NCBI GenBank assembly: GCA_041742235.1
Contig: JBGSJA010000040.1
Span: forward strand, 1-20,988
Length of the DNA stretch: 20,988 nt
Direction: 5' to 3'
Source: BOKV01 sp041742235
GTDB lineage: Bacteria; Pseudomonadota; Alphaproteobacteria; Rhizobiales; Rhizobiaceae
Position 1 is the first letter of the stretch. Every line of letters starts with the position of its first letter. Made by a program: the position numbers and the translations under genes. Shown piece after piece: positions 8,336 through 15,587 of the stretch. Below the pieces are notes generated by a model. It had not been told where the DNA came from. It was given only the letters and a program-made list of their open reading frames with translations, and did no database searches.

Positions 8336-8341
8336 TATGCT
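8336..8341 (+). promoter_or_regulatory. Probable -10 element of the hypothetical/P-type ATPase/MAT operon
   Basis: TATGCT matches TATAAT at four of six positions, including the first two and the last. It has no good -35 hexamer upstream; instead the FNR-type palindrome at 8301-8314 takes that place, as expected of an activator-dependent class II promoter. Confidence 0.45.
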
Positions 8342-8371
8342 GCAACTTGATAAAGCAGATGGAGGCGCGCC

Positions 8372-8743
8372 ATGAAGCCAGACAAGCTCGACAAGATCGC
8401 GGCCAGCGTGGACAACGTTTCGGCGGGCGATCCCGAAGGGGTGAAGCAGATCCTGCAGGCCTTGAAGGAAGTCTTCCCGGCCGAGGCGGACAGGATCGAC
8501 GCGGGCGTGCTCGTCTCCACAGACGCTGCGTTGGCGCTTGCCGAGCGTGTGCTCCCCGGATGGGAGATGGACATGCGCAATGCGTCGGTTGGACAGGGTG
8601 GCAAATGGAACTGCGCCATGCGCGAGGGGACGGCGCGGGACGACGATCAACTCATCGGGATTGGCAAGGCGCAAACCATCTCGATGGCGGTGGTAGGCGC
8701 CTTGTTGCAGGTAGCGGCGCGCCGAGCGCGGGGTTTTTACTAG
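8372..8743 (+). CDS. Hypothetical protein, first gene of the P-type ATPase operon (123 aa)
   Basis: The ATG at 8372 has GGAGG six bases upstream, so this small frame is well supported. The protein is soluble-looking. The N-terminal half is helical and acidic (K-Q-I-L-Q-A-L-K-E-V-F-P-A-E). The C-terminal half has W-E-M-D-M-R-N, a W-N-C-A-M-R strand, then D-D-D-Q-L-I-G-I-G-K-A and an Ala-rich helix. That C-terminal pattern (Trp-Cys strand, then a 'G-x-G-x-A' turn and helix) loosely recalls small alpha/beta sandwich proteins seen in phages, but I do not recognise the family with confidence. It ends 19 bases before the ATPase start and lies directly behind the FNR/FixK-type promoter, so it is probably co-expressed. 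Function unknown. Confidence 0.75.
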   Translation: MKPDKLDKIAASVDNVSAGDPEGVKQILQALKEVFPAEADRIDAGVLVSTDAALALAERVLPGWEMDMRNASVGQGGKWNCAMREGTARDDDQLIGIGKAQTISMAVVGALLQVAARRARGFY

Positions 8744-8762
8744 GGCACTTGAGGCAGTATCC

Positions 8763-11700
8763 TTGCCGGACAAAGACAAGCCCAAGCGTTCGACATCGCA
8801 GCCGGTGCAGACGGAGGTCTTGAACGACCGCGTTGCAGGTCGGCTCCGTTTACGCGACGCCCGGTTGATCCTGTCTCCAATGAGAACCCGCGCCGTTCAA
8901 GCAGCATTGCGGGCGGAGGCCGGGATCATTGCCGTTTCCGTCAATCTGCACGCCGGAACCGTTCTCGTCAGGTTCAAGGCGCCCGCGTCACGCCATCGCA
9001 TATTCGCGGCCATCGACCATGCCATCGCCTTCCCGGATGAAGTCAGCCGGAAAGCCGCGCCTGCGGCTCCCTCTGGCAGCGCCATCTCTCTTCGCGATGA
9101 CGAGATCAAATGGCATGCATTGCCGGTCGTGGAGGTTGAAGGGATTCTCGGTGGCAACGCCAAGGAGGGACTGTCCGAAAACGAGGTCCGTCGCCGTCTC
9201 GCGCGCCACGGCCGCAACGAACTGAAGCGTTCGGACCCGCGGCACATCCAGGCAATTTTTGCCGAACAGATGACAAATCTTCCCGTGGCTCTGCTGGGCT
9301 TTTCGGCGGTGCTTTCGGTTGCGACGGGCGGAATAGCCGATGCGATCATCATCGGTGCGGTAGTTCTGGCGAATGCATCGATCGCTGCCGCCACAGAGCG
9401 GCGGGCTGAGCGCACCATATTGGGCATGGCGCAAGTGGACCCGGGCATGGTCCAGGTAATGCGTGAAGGTAGCCTCCTCGCAACGGAACCGGCAATGCTG
9501 GTTCCCGGCGATGTCTTCAGGCTTGAGCGCGGCATGATGGTTCCGGCCGACGCCCGTCTGGTCTGGTCGGAGGGACTTGCGGTCAACGAAGCGCCGCTGA
9601 CCGGCGAGGCAATGCCGGTCGAAAAACAGGCGCGGGCGATCCTGCCCATGGAAACCCTGCTTACCAGCCGAAGCAATATGGTGTTTCGCGGGACGGCCGT
9701 GACCGGTGGATCGGGCCTGGCTATGGTCACCGAGACTGGACAGGAAACGCAGATCGGCCGTGTCCAGCGGTTGATGGGCAGCGTACGACCGCCGCAAACG
9801 CCAATCCAACGGCAACTTGGCGATGTGGAACGGGAACTGGTTTTCGTGAACCTTGCCATTTGCGCCGCCATGGTCGCAATGGGCGCGCTCAGGGGACAGA
9901 GCCTGGTAGCAAACATACGCACCGCCATTTCGCTTGCCGTGGCCGCGATTCCCGAAGGACTTCCGGCGGTTGCGACGACGACCTTGGCCATCGGCGTCAG
10001 GGACATGCAAAAACGCAATGTTCTCGTCCGCAAGCTTGACGCGGTTGAAACTCTCGGCGCCGTTCAGACGGTCGGCCTCGACAAGACCGGCACGCTGACC
10101 GAAGACCGGATGGCCATGGCTGCGATCCACACGGCTGGCGAGACCGTTCGTTTCGATGGCGCAACACCGGCGATGGAGCCTGCCATCCGCCTCATCGTTG
10201 CCAGCCTTCTGGAGACGGTGTCGCTGTGCAGCGACACCCTGATTGCCGTCACCGCCACCGGTACCCGGTTCGAGGGAACGCCGACCGAAGCGGCGCTGGT
10301 GGAGGCAGCCAGCGCCTTCGGCATCGATGTTGGCCTGCTTCGCAACCGCCATCCCTTGCTGACAACGGTGCTGAGAAGCGAGGGTCGCAAGCGCATGTCG
10401 ACTCTCCATGCTTGCGACGGCGGCATTCGGCTGCTCTGCGTGAAGGGCGATCCGCTTGAGATTTTGGACCGTTGCACCGCCGTTCGCACGGCCACCGGAA
10501 TCGCGCCGCTCGACGACGAACTGCGCGCTGGCATTCGCAAGGCGAATGTCGCCATGGCCGGGCAAGCGCTTCGCGTGCTCGGCGTTGCAATGTCGACCGA
10601 CAACCCGGATCCGAGGGACGAGCGCGGACTTGTCTGGCTTGGTCTTGCCGGCTTGCGCAACCCGCTGCGGCCGAGCGTGGCGCCCGCGCTGAAGCAGCTT
10701 CACCGGGCCGGCATTCGCACGATCATGATTACAGGGGACCAGAGCGCGACGGCTTACGCCATAGCACGCGAACTCAAGCTCGACGGGGCTGGCGAAATAC
10801 GCGTTTTGGAGGCGGGAGATCTTGCCGGCAAGGAGTTTCCTCTCCTCGGCGCACTGGTCGAACGGGCGCAGGTTTTTTCAAGGGTCAGTCCGGTCGACAA
10901 GCTCAACATCGTCAAGGCGCTGCAGGCCAATGGCCGTGTCGTGGCAATGACCGGTGACGGAGTGAACGACGGCCCTGCACTTCGGGCGGCGGATGTCGGT
11001 GTTTCGATGGGCGGCGCCGGCAACGCGGTGGCGCGGGAAGTGGCTGACATCGTGCTGCTGACCGACGACTTGGCAGGCATCATCGATGCGATCCGGCTGG
11101 GCCGCGCAACTTACTCGAACATCCGAAAGGTGCTGCGCTATCTTGTGTCGACAAACGCATCGGAAACGATCCTGATGTTTTCAGCGGGGCTGGCGGGCAT
11201 CAACGCGCCGCTCAATCCAATGCAACTCCTGTGGCTCAATCTGGCTTCCGATCCGCTGCCTGCGCTTGCCTTGGGGCTTGAGCCACCGGAACCGGGCGTA
11301 ATGGATGCCGGGCCCCACGATCCGCGGGCGCCGATCCTTGCAGCAGCCGATTTCAGGCGTATTCTCGCGGAAGGCGCCGCCATGGGCGTGACAAGCCTTG
11401 CCGGATATTATCTCATGGGCGGCGCAAGCAGCGGCAACCGTGCAGGGACCGTAACATTTCACGGATTGACTGCTTCCCAGCTTCTTCACGCCTTTGCCAG
11501 CCGAACCGAGCGAGGCGGTTTCACGTCAGGGATATTGCGCCGGCCAACACCTGCCCTTTTTGGTGCGATCGGCGTATCGGCGGCTTTGCAAGCAGGTGTC
11601 CAACTTGTCCCGACTGCACGCAGATTGCTCGGCCTGGCCCCACTTTCGATGCGCGACCTGGGAGCCATTGGCGCAATCGCTGCCGGCAGCGCAATCGCCA

Positions 11701-11783
11701 GTGACGTCATCGCTGCTGCCGTGAGCAGGATGGACAGGCCAACGAACAGAAAAGCAACGGGACCGGAGAGCAAAGAACCGTGA
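8763..11783 (+). CDS. P-type cation-transporting ATPase, Ca2+-ATPase-like, with N-terminal HMA-like domain
   Basis: The 1006-residue pump has an HMA2-like N-terminal domain (about 20-75) without a CxxC metal site, then the P-type core: actuator loop T280-G-E, phosphorylation site D440-K-T-G-T-L-T, T-G-D-Q at 658-661 and hinge G-D-G-V-N-D (731-736). Membrane residues resemble SERCA: P-E398-G-L-P in M4 (SERCA E309), N798-x-x-E801 in M5 (N768/E771) and N826-L-A-S-D830 in M6 (N796/D800), with Ser829 at the Thr799 position. This points to the P2A group that includes mycobacterial CtpF rather than to heavy-metal P1B pumps. The start is TTG at 8763 with GAGG at 8751-8754; a later start would cut the HMA-like domain. 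The stop overlaps the MAT gene GTG (GTGA, 11780-11783). Confidence 0.93.
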   Translation: MPDKDKPKRSTSQPVQTEVLNDRVAGRLRLRDARLILSPMRTRAVQAALRAEAGIIAVSVNLHAGTVLVRFKAPASRHRIFAAIDHAIAFPDEVSRKAAPAAPSGSAISLRDDEIKWHALPVVEVEGILGGNAKEGLSENEVRRRLARHGRNELKRSDPRHIQAIFAEQMTNLPVALLGFSAVLSVATGGIADAIIIGAVVLANASIAAATERRAERTILGMAQVDPGMVQVMREGSLLATEPAMLVPGDVFRLERGMMVPADARLVWSEGLAVNEAPLTGEAMPVEKQARAILPMETLLTSRSNMVFRGTAVTGGSGLAMVTETGQETQIGRVQRLMGSVRPPQTPIQRQLGDVERELVFVNLAICAAMVAMGALRGQSLVANIRTAISLAVAAIPEGLPAVATTTLAIGVRDMQKRNVLVRKLDAVETLGAVQTVGLDKTGTLTEDRMAMAAIHTAGETVRFDGATPAMEPAIRLIVASLLETVSLCSDTLIAVTATGTRFEGTPTEAALVEAASAFGIDVGLLRNRHPLLTTVLRSEGRKRMSTLHACDGGIRLLCVKGDPLEILDRCTAVRTATGIAPLDDELRAGIRKANVAMAGQALRVLGVAMSTDNPDPRDERGLVWLGLAGLRNPLRPSVAPALKQLHRAGIRTIMITGDQSATAYAIARELKLDGAGEIRVLEAGDLAGKEFPLLGALVERAQVFSRVSPVDKLNIVKALQANGRVVAMTGDGVNDGPALRAADVGVSMGGAGNAVAREVADIVLLTDDLAGIIDAIRLGRATYSNIRKVLRYLVSTNASETILMFSAGLAGINAPLNPMQLLWLNLASDPLPALALGLEPPEPGVMDAGPHDPRAPILAAADFRRILAEGAAMGVTSLAGYYLMGGASSGNRAGTVTFHGLTASQLLHAFASRTERGGFTSGILRRPTPALFGAIGVSAALQAGVQLVPTARRLLGLAPLSMRDLGAIGAIAAGSAIASDVIAAAVSRMDRPTNRKATGPESKEP

Positions 11784-12913
11784 TATTCACTTCCGAATCC
11801 GTGACCGCCGGCCATCCGGACAAGCTTTGCGACCAGATCAGCGATACCGCCATCGATGCATTGCTTCGCCAGGACGCCCAGTCGCGCGCCGTGGTAGAGT
11901 GCGCAGTCGCCACCGGCATCTTGTTCATTGCCGCGCGATACGCATCCAACGCACCGATCGACTTGCCAAATCTGGCACGCGAGGTGATAGCATCGGCAGG
12001 CTATCTCGACGGTGACTTCGATGCGCGCAAATGCTCTATCCTGACCAGCCTCACCGAGCTGGCGGGCGGGAATGACGGCACGCAGCCATCGGTCCCTGCT
12101 GAACATGCCAATGTTTTCGGTTTCGCTTGCCGCGATACCGAGTCCCTGATGCCGGCACCGATCGTATTCGCCCACCGGGCAGCGATGGCACTGGATGCCG
12201 AACGCCGTACTGCATGCCCTTGGCTGGCGCCGGATGCGAAGGTTCAGGTGGCGGTCGAGTATGATCGCGGCTTGGCAAGACGCATCCACTCGGTATCCCT
12301 GCATGTCAGCGCCAGGAGTGGGGGAATGACACCGGCAAGGATAGCCAAGGCCCGGGAAGTGGTCGGTGCCGCACTATCGGGAAGCAGCCTGCGCCAGGAC
12401 GAAAACACCTCGGTCCGGATCAACCCCAGCGACAGTGTCGTTCTTGGCGGACCGGCAAATCATGCGGGCCTGACAGGCAGGAAGAACGGCATCGATCTCT
12501 ATGGTGATTTCGCGCGCCAGGGAGCTGCCGCATTGTCGGGCAAGGATCCCTCGCGAATCGATCGCACTGGCGCCTATGCAGCACGCCACGCCGCGAAAAA
12601 TCTGGTCGCCGCCGGACTCGCCGATCGCTGTGAGGTTCATCTGGGGTTCGAAATCGGCGTCGCCGAACCGGTCAGCGTGACAGTCGAAACCTTCGGAACC
12701 GGCGCCTGCAGCGACACGGAACTGGCGCGGATGGTCATGGCGCATTTCGACTTCCGTCCGGCCGCGATTGAAGCCCGGTTCGCAATGCGGGCGCGCCCGT
12801 CCTTGGATGGAACCGGCTTCTACAAGAAGCTGGCGGTCTATGGTCACGTCGGCAGGCCTGAGCTCGATCTTCCATGGGAAAGACTGGACATGGTCGAGGC
12901 CTTGGGCGGCTGA
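11780..12913 (+). CDS. Divergent S-adenosylmethionine synthetase (MAT) paralogue
   Basis: A 377-residue MetK-family protein starting at GTG 11780, with GGAGAG at 11764-11769 and overlapping the ATPase stop. Family marks include S-E-S-V-T-A-G-H12-P-D14-K-L-C-D-Q-I-S-D at the N-terminus, F-G-F-A-C-R-D-T then L-M-P-A-P-I-V, P-D-A-K154-x-Q-V, G-L-T-G-R-K, S-G-K255-D-P-S and G-V-A-E-P-V-S-V. Two conserved parts are altered. The G-A-G-D-Q-G loop of canonical MetK is replaced by P-A-E-H-A-N (106-111), and G-G-P-x-G-D-x-G-L-T-G-R-K reads G-G-P-A-N-H-A-G-L-T-G-R-K, so aspartates equivalent to E. coli D118 and D238 are missing. G-G-G-A-F is also changed to Q-G-A-A-A-L. It may be a MAT of altered specificity or a non-canonical triphosphate-handling enzyme. 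It is probably not the housekeeping MetK. Confidence 0.88.
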   Translation: MIFTSESVTAGHPDKLCDQISDTAIDALLRQDAQSRAVVECAVATGILFIAARYASNAPIDLPNLAREVIASAGYLDGDFDARKCSILTSLTELAGGNDGTQPSVPAEHANVFGFACRDTESLMPAPIVFAHRAAMALDAERRTACPWLAPDAKVQVAVEYDRGLARRIHSVSLHVSARSGGMTPARIAKAREVVGAALSGSSLRQDENTSVRINPSDSVVLGGPANHAGLTGRKNGIDLYGDFARQGAAALSGKDPSRIDRTGAYAARHAAKNLVAAGLADRCEVHLGFEIGVAEPVSVTVETFGTGACSDTELARMVMAHFDFRPAAIEARFAMRARPSLDGTGFYKKLAVYGHVGRPELDLPWERLDMVEALGG

Positions 12914-12916
12914 ATC

Positions 12917-13351
12917 TCAATCAGGCGCCTTGCTGCCTTCAAGCGGAAAGAACCTGCCGATTTCAGCCGCATAGAGCATCAGCGGCAAAGCGGGTGGAAG
13001 TATCATTCCGCGCCCTGCTTGCCACAGCGCGAGGATCAGAAAACCTAAAGCGGCCCAATGGTGTGGTTCAGGCGCAGACGTATTTCGTTCGACACCTTGC
13101 GCTGTCGGATCGATAGCGAGCACGCCTTCAGAGCCTGCCGCGTGCAGCAGCGATGCGAGCGGAGCCGAGTGGTAAACGATCAGGCTGCCGGAGTGGGGGC
13201 GGGCAACCACTTGCGCCACGCCTGGAAGCATCGACAGTCTTTTGGCCAGATGCCCGAGCAATTCGCCATCGACCGGCATTTGCGAAATGCGCAATCGCGT
13301 GCGCGTGCCGATGCTGTGTGCGACCACGGCGTGCGGAAGGGGATCAGGCAT
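12917..13351 (-). CDS. HMA2-like membrane protein
   Basis: The ATG at 13351 gives 144 residues; the upstream extension of this frame is Arg-rich and is antisense to the preceding gene, so it is rejected. The N-terminal part (about 8-68) has the ferredoxin-like HMA pattern: R-T-R-L-R strand, a helix, L-P-G-V-A-Q-V-V-A and S-G-S-L-I-V-Y. It lacks the CxxC metal-binding motif. Two hydrophobic segments follow (about 98-115 and 117-133). The N-terminal domain resembles that of the P-type ATPase encoded nearby (both R-x-R-L-R, then H-[AS]-G-[TS]-[VL]), so the two proteins may share a partner or a regulatory function. Its start overlaps the stop of the upstream DUF5132-like gene by eight bases. It converges with the MAT gene with only three bases between their stops. 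Confidence 0.8.
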   Translation of the reverse strand: MPDPLPHAVVAHSIGTRTRLRISQMPVDGELLGHLAKRLSMLPGVAQVVARPHSGSLIVYHSAPLASLLHAAGSEGVLAIDPTAQGVERNTSAPEPHHWAALGFLILALWQAGRGMILPPALPLMLYAAEIGRFFPLEGSKAPD

Positions 13352-13760
13352 TGCCAGCCGCCTTCTTGCGGGGAGAACTGCTTTTCCTGGCCGGCTTGCG
13401 CTTCTTACCGGCCGGGCTGGGGTCAGTGCCTTCGGAAGGCTTTCCGCTCGCCGGCATCTCTGCTTCCGCTGACGCCATCGGCTCGCCTTCCTTCTTGTCG
13501 GCGCCCGCCGCTCGCGCCATTGCGGCAGCCATCGCCTCGGCGATGATCTCCCGCGTCGCCTCGTCTTTTGCTTCGGCATAGAGGTCTTCGAGTGCCTCGA
13601 TCAGTTCAGCGCTCCCGACTTTCGCGCCATGAAGCGCTTTCATTGCCGAAACGAGAACGGACTTTGCCGCCGGACGAACTTCATGCGGAAATTTGCGGGT
13701 CAGAAGGAAGACCGCAGCCGCGCCCGATGCCAAGCCGAACAGAAATCTTATGGGAACCAC
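13344..13760 (-). CDS. DUF5132-like small protein with basic Lys/Ala/Pro tail
   Basis: I place the start at GTG 13760 (138 residues), with TAAGG a few bases upstream; the frame stays open to an ATG-equivalent at 13859, but the extra residues look unlike the rest. The N-terminus has one hydrophobic segment (F-L-F-G-L-A-S-G-A-A-A-V-F-L-L), followed by a Lys/Arg-rich turn, helical heptad-like segments (E-L-I-E-A-L-E-D-L and E-I-I-A-E-A-M) and a long Pro/Ser/Lys tail (K-K-R-K-P-A-R-K and R-K-K-A-A). The organisation resembles the small membrane-anchored DUF5132 proteins that I recall beside HMA2 proteins and P-type ATPases; this is recognition by eye. The tail could bind nucleic acid or polyanionic surfaces. 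It is translationally coupled to the HMA2-like gene. Confidence 0.65.
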   Translation of the reverse strand: MVPIRFLFGLASGAAAVFLLTRKFPHEVRPAAKSVLVSAMKALHGAKVGSAELIEALEDLYAEAKDEATREIIAEAMAAAMARAAGADKKEGEPMASAEAEMPASGKPSEGTDPSPAGKKRKPARKSSSPRKKAAGNA

Positions 13761-13921
13761 AGCCTTACGCCCCAGTGCTCGTTGGTGAATATCGATCTTG
13801 CTGTAATTTACTATACAGACCTCTGACACATAGTGAAAAAGAAATAAGTGCTCGATCAAGCGCCGTGGCTATGCCCTCCATCTCCAAGCGCCTACCCAAA
13901 TGAAGTCGAAGCTGGAAGAGA

Positions 13922-15025
13922 TCAGAACTGACGAACCACGCGAATGTTGAACTGGCCGAAATTCTGTTGATCGGCCGTTTGCTCGTCGTAGGAGGTCCAC
14001 AAGTATTCGGGAATGACGTACAGGTTCGGAACCGGGTTCCACTGAAGACCGATTTCCGTCTGTTCTCCGCTTCCGTTCTCACAAGAACTGGTGCAAGCCG
14101 ACCCATCGAAATACTGGTCATCGTAAGCGCCGTAACCGGTAAACAGTACCAGTTTGTCGCCCAGATCAACCTGTGCCGTGATGCCGAGTGCATGACCCTT
14201 TACATAGTCTGTTTCGCCATCATCCCACATGTACCAGCCACCAATTTTAAAGCCGGCCCAGGAGGAGCCGAAGTCATAGTCGCCGCGAAACTTGTAGGCG
14301 CCGGAGCCTTGCGAGCCATCCCAATAGGCTATGCCGGCGAGATAGAGGTTCTCGTTTGTGTAAGTCAGGCCGGCATAGGGATCTGGCGCCCCTGCTTCGC
14401 CTGAGACATCGCCGTCTTCCACGCCGATCGTGGCCTTGAATCCATTGCTGGAATAGCTGTACTCAAAGAACAGCGCATCATAATCACCATACGGACCTTC
14501 GAAACGCGACAAGGTAGTATACCATCCATCGTTGCCGGCGCGCTTCCAGTAGTTGTCGTAAAATCCCAGATAGAAACCGGCGAGCGTGATCGTTGCCATG
14601 TCAACGACAACGCCGGCACTGGACGGTCCTTCAACTTCCGACAGCATGTCGTTGTGTGAACCGCCTGTCCCGGTTTCCCCCTTGTCTTTGTACTCTGCCT
14701 TCAAGCGAAAGCGCGACTGCAACGTTCCATACTCGGTTTCATTGTTGGCGCGGATGTTGAGACGGGCCCGGTAGCGGTTTTCATGGTTCGAAGTCTCGTC
14801 TTCCTGCTGCTCGTGATAGTGCTTGGCGCCCCAGTCCACGCGAACATCGCCGTCGAACTTCAGGCAAGTTTCTGTTCCGGGAATGTAGAACCACCCCGAA
14901 CCGTAGGCGTCGCATACTCTGACATATTCAATTGGCTCAGGTTCGAGAACATCTGCATCGGCCGCATTCGCGCCCGTAACTGCAACCATCACAGCTGCGG
15001 AACCCATCAACGTCTTGGATAACAT
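13922..15025 (-). CDS. Porin, Omp2/Porin_2 type outer membrane protein
   Basis: The 367-residue protein starts at ATG 15025 with AGAGGTG a few bases upstream. It has a signal peptide (M-L-S-K-T-L, hydrophobic core, A-N-A-A-D-A) and then the hallmark of alphaproteobacterial Porin_2 proteins: P-I-E-Y-V-R-V-C-D-A-Y-G-S-G-W-F-Y-I-P-G with T-C-L-K-F-D-G-D-V-R. Alternating strands follow, and the chain ends in N-I-R-V-V-R-Q-F, the C-terminal aromatic signal for outer-membrane assembly. Such porins form trimeric 16-strand barrels for general diffusion of small solutes. The paired cysteines in V-C-D and T-C-L, and a second pair in C-T-S-S-C, fit the family. The gene stands alone on the minus strand. 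Its upstream region is AT-rich and holds a perfect TTGCG-N4-CGCAA palindrome. Confidence 0.95.
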   Translation of the reverse strand: MLSKTLMGSAAVMVAVTGANAADADVLEPEPIEYVRVCDAYGSGWFYIPGTETCLKFDGDVRVDWGAKHYHEQQEDETSNHENRYRARLNIRANNETEYGTLQSRFRLKAEYKDKGETGTGGSHNDMLSEVEGPSSAGVVVDMATITLAGFYLGFYDNYWKRAGNDGWYTTLSRFEGPYGDYDALFFEYSYSSNGFKATIGVEDGDVSGEAGAPDPYAGLTYTNENLYLAGIAYWDGSQGSGAYKFRGDYDFGSSWAGFKIGGWYMWDDGETDYVKGHALGITAQVDLGDKLVLFTGYGAYDDQYFDGSACTSSCENGSGEQTEIGLQWNPVPNLYVIPEYLWTSYDEQTADQQNFGQFNIRVVRQF

Positions 15026-15587
15026 GGCGACACCTCTGGTATTTGGCTGCATTTCCTGGACATAATTTAGTGGACCGGCAGTGTATATTAATAAAGTATT
15101 TATGACACTATCCAATTTTCATTGATTGTTGCGTGAACGCAACACTTCTTGGTAGCGGCATATCTTGAACAACGAATACGTAAAGATCCAATTGTTACTT
15201 TGATTTTACATTAAACGAGGAATAATGCAGATCGATCAATAGGTTGGAGATTCGACATGCGATACTTGCCTTTGCTGTCGGATGAGCAGTGACGGGGGCA
15301 ATTGCATGAGCAACGGATTGTTCGGGCGACATCCGTGTTCTGCCTTGGTGTGCCCGCACACACCTTGCTGGCAAAGGGCGATCCGCCGTCGATATCGCCA
15401 TGATCAGATAACCCGAAATACTCCGGGATGGCGCGGAGTGCTGCGCCTTGCCTGGCAGGGATCTGTGATGCCCTTGCGGAAACGGGCAGCAATTTCCGGC
15501 ATTTGGCAGTCAACTTGCCGATATGGAGACAGTCATTTGGCTGATACTTCACGAAGCTAGGCTTGCCAGCACAAAGGCGAGGGGCCC
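15026..15587. other. 562-base intergenic region between porin and HD-domain genes
   Basis: No convincing gene is seen in either strand; the frames here lack ribosome-binding sites and protein-like composition. The part nearest the porin (15050-15240) is clearly AT-rich and is probably the porin promoter and upstream control region, with the palindrome at 15129-15142. A short hairpin GGTGTG/CACACC lies at 15347-15364, and TTGC-ATGA-GCAA at 15302-15313 is a smaller symmetric site. The right part is GC-richer and shows nothing I can assign. Confidence 0.6.
15129..15142. promoter_or_regulatory. Crp/Fnr-family (NnrR-type) palindrome upstream of the porin
   Basis: TTGCG-TGAA-CGCAA is perfectly symmetric, and the arms extend one base further on each side to TGTTGCG/CGCAACA (15127-15144 overall). 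TTG-N8-CAA is the general Crp/Fnr-superfamily spacing, and TTGCG-N4-CGCAA resembles sites described for the nitric-oxide regulator NnrR. Read on the minus strand, a -10-like TGTCAT lies 21 bases away (15102-15107). It could also simply form a hairpin with a TGAA loop. Confidence 0.4.

Noticed and set aside
8988..10703. Long minus-strand frame (571 codons) inside the P-type ATPase.
   Set aside because: It mirrors the ATPase coding sequence and shows no protein family pattern.
15211..15552. 113-codon minus-strand frame in the porin/HD intergenic region.
   Set aside because: No ribosome-binding site, Cys/Arg-rich random-looking composition and no recognisable motif.
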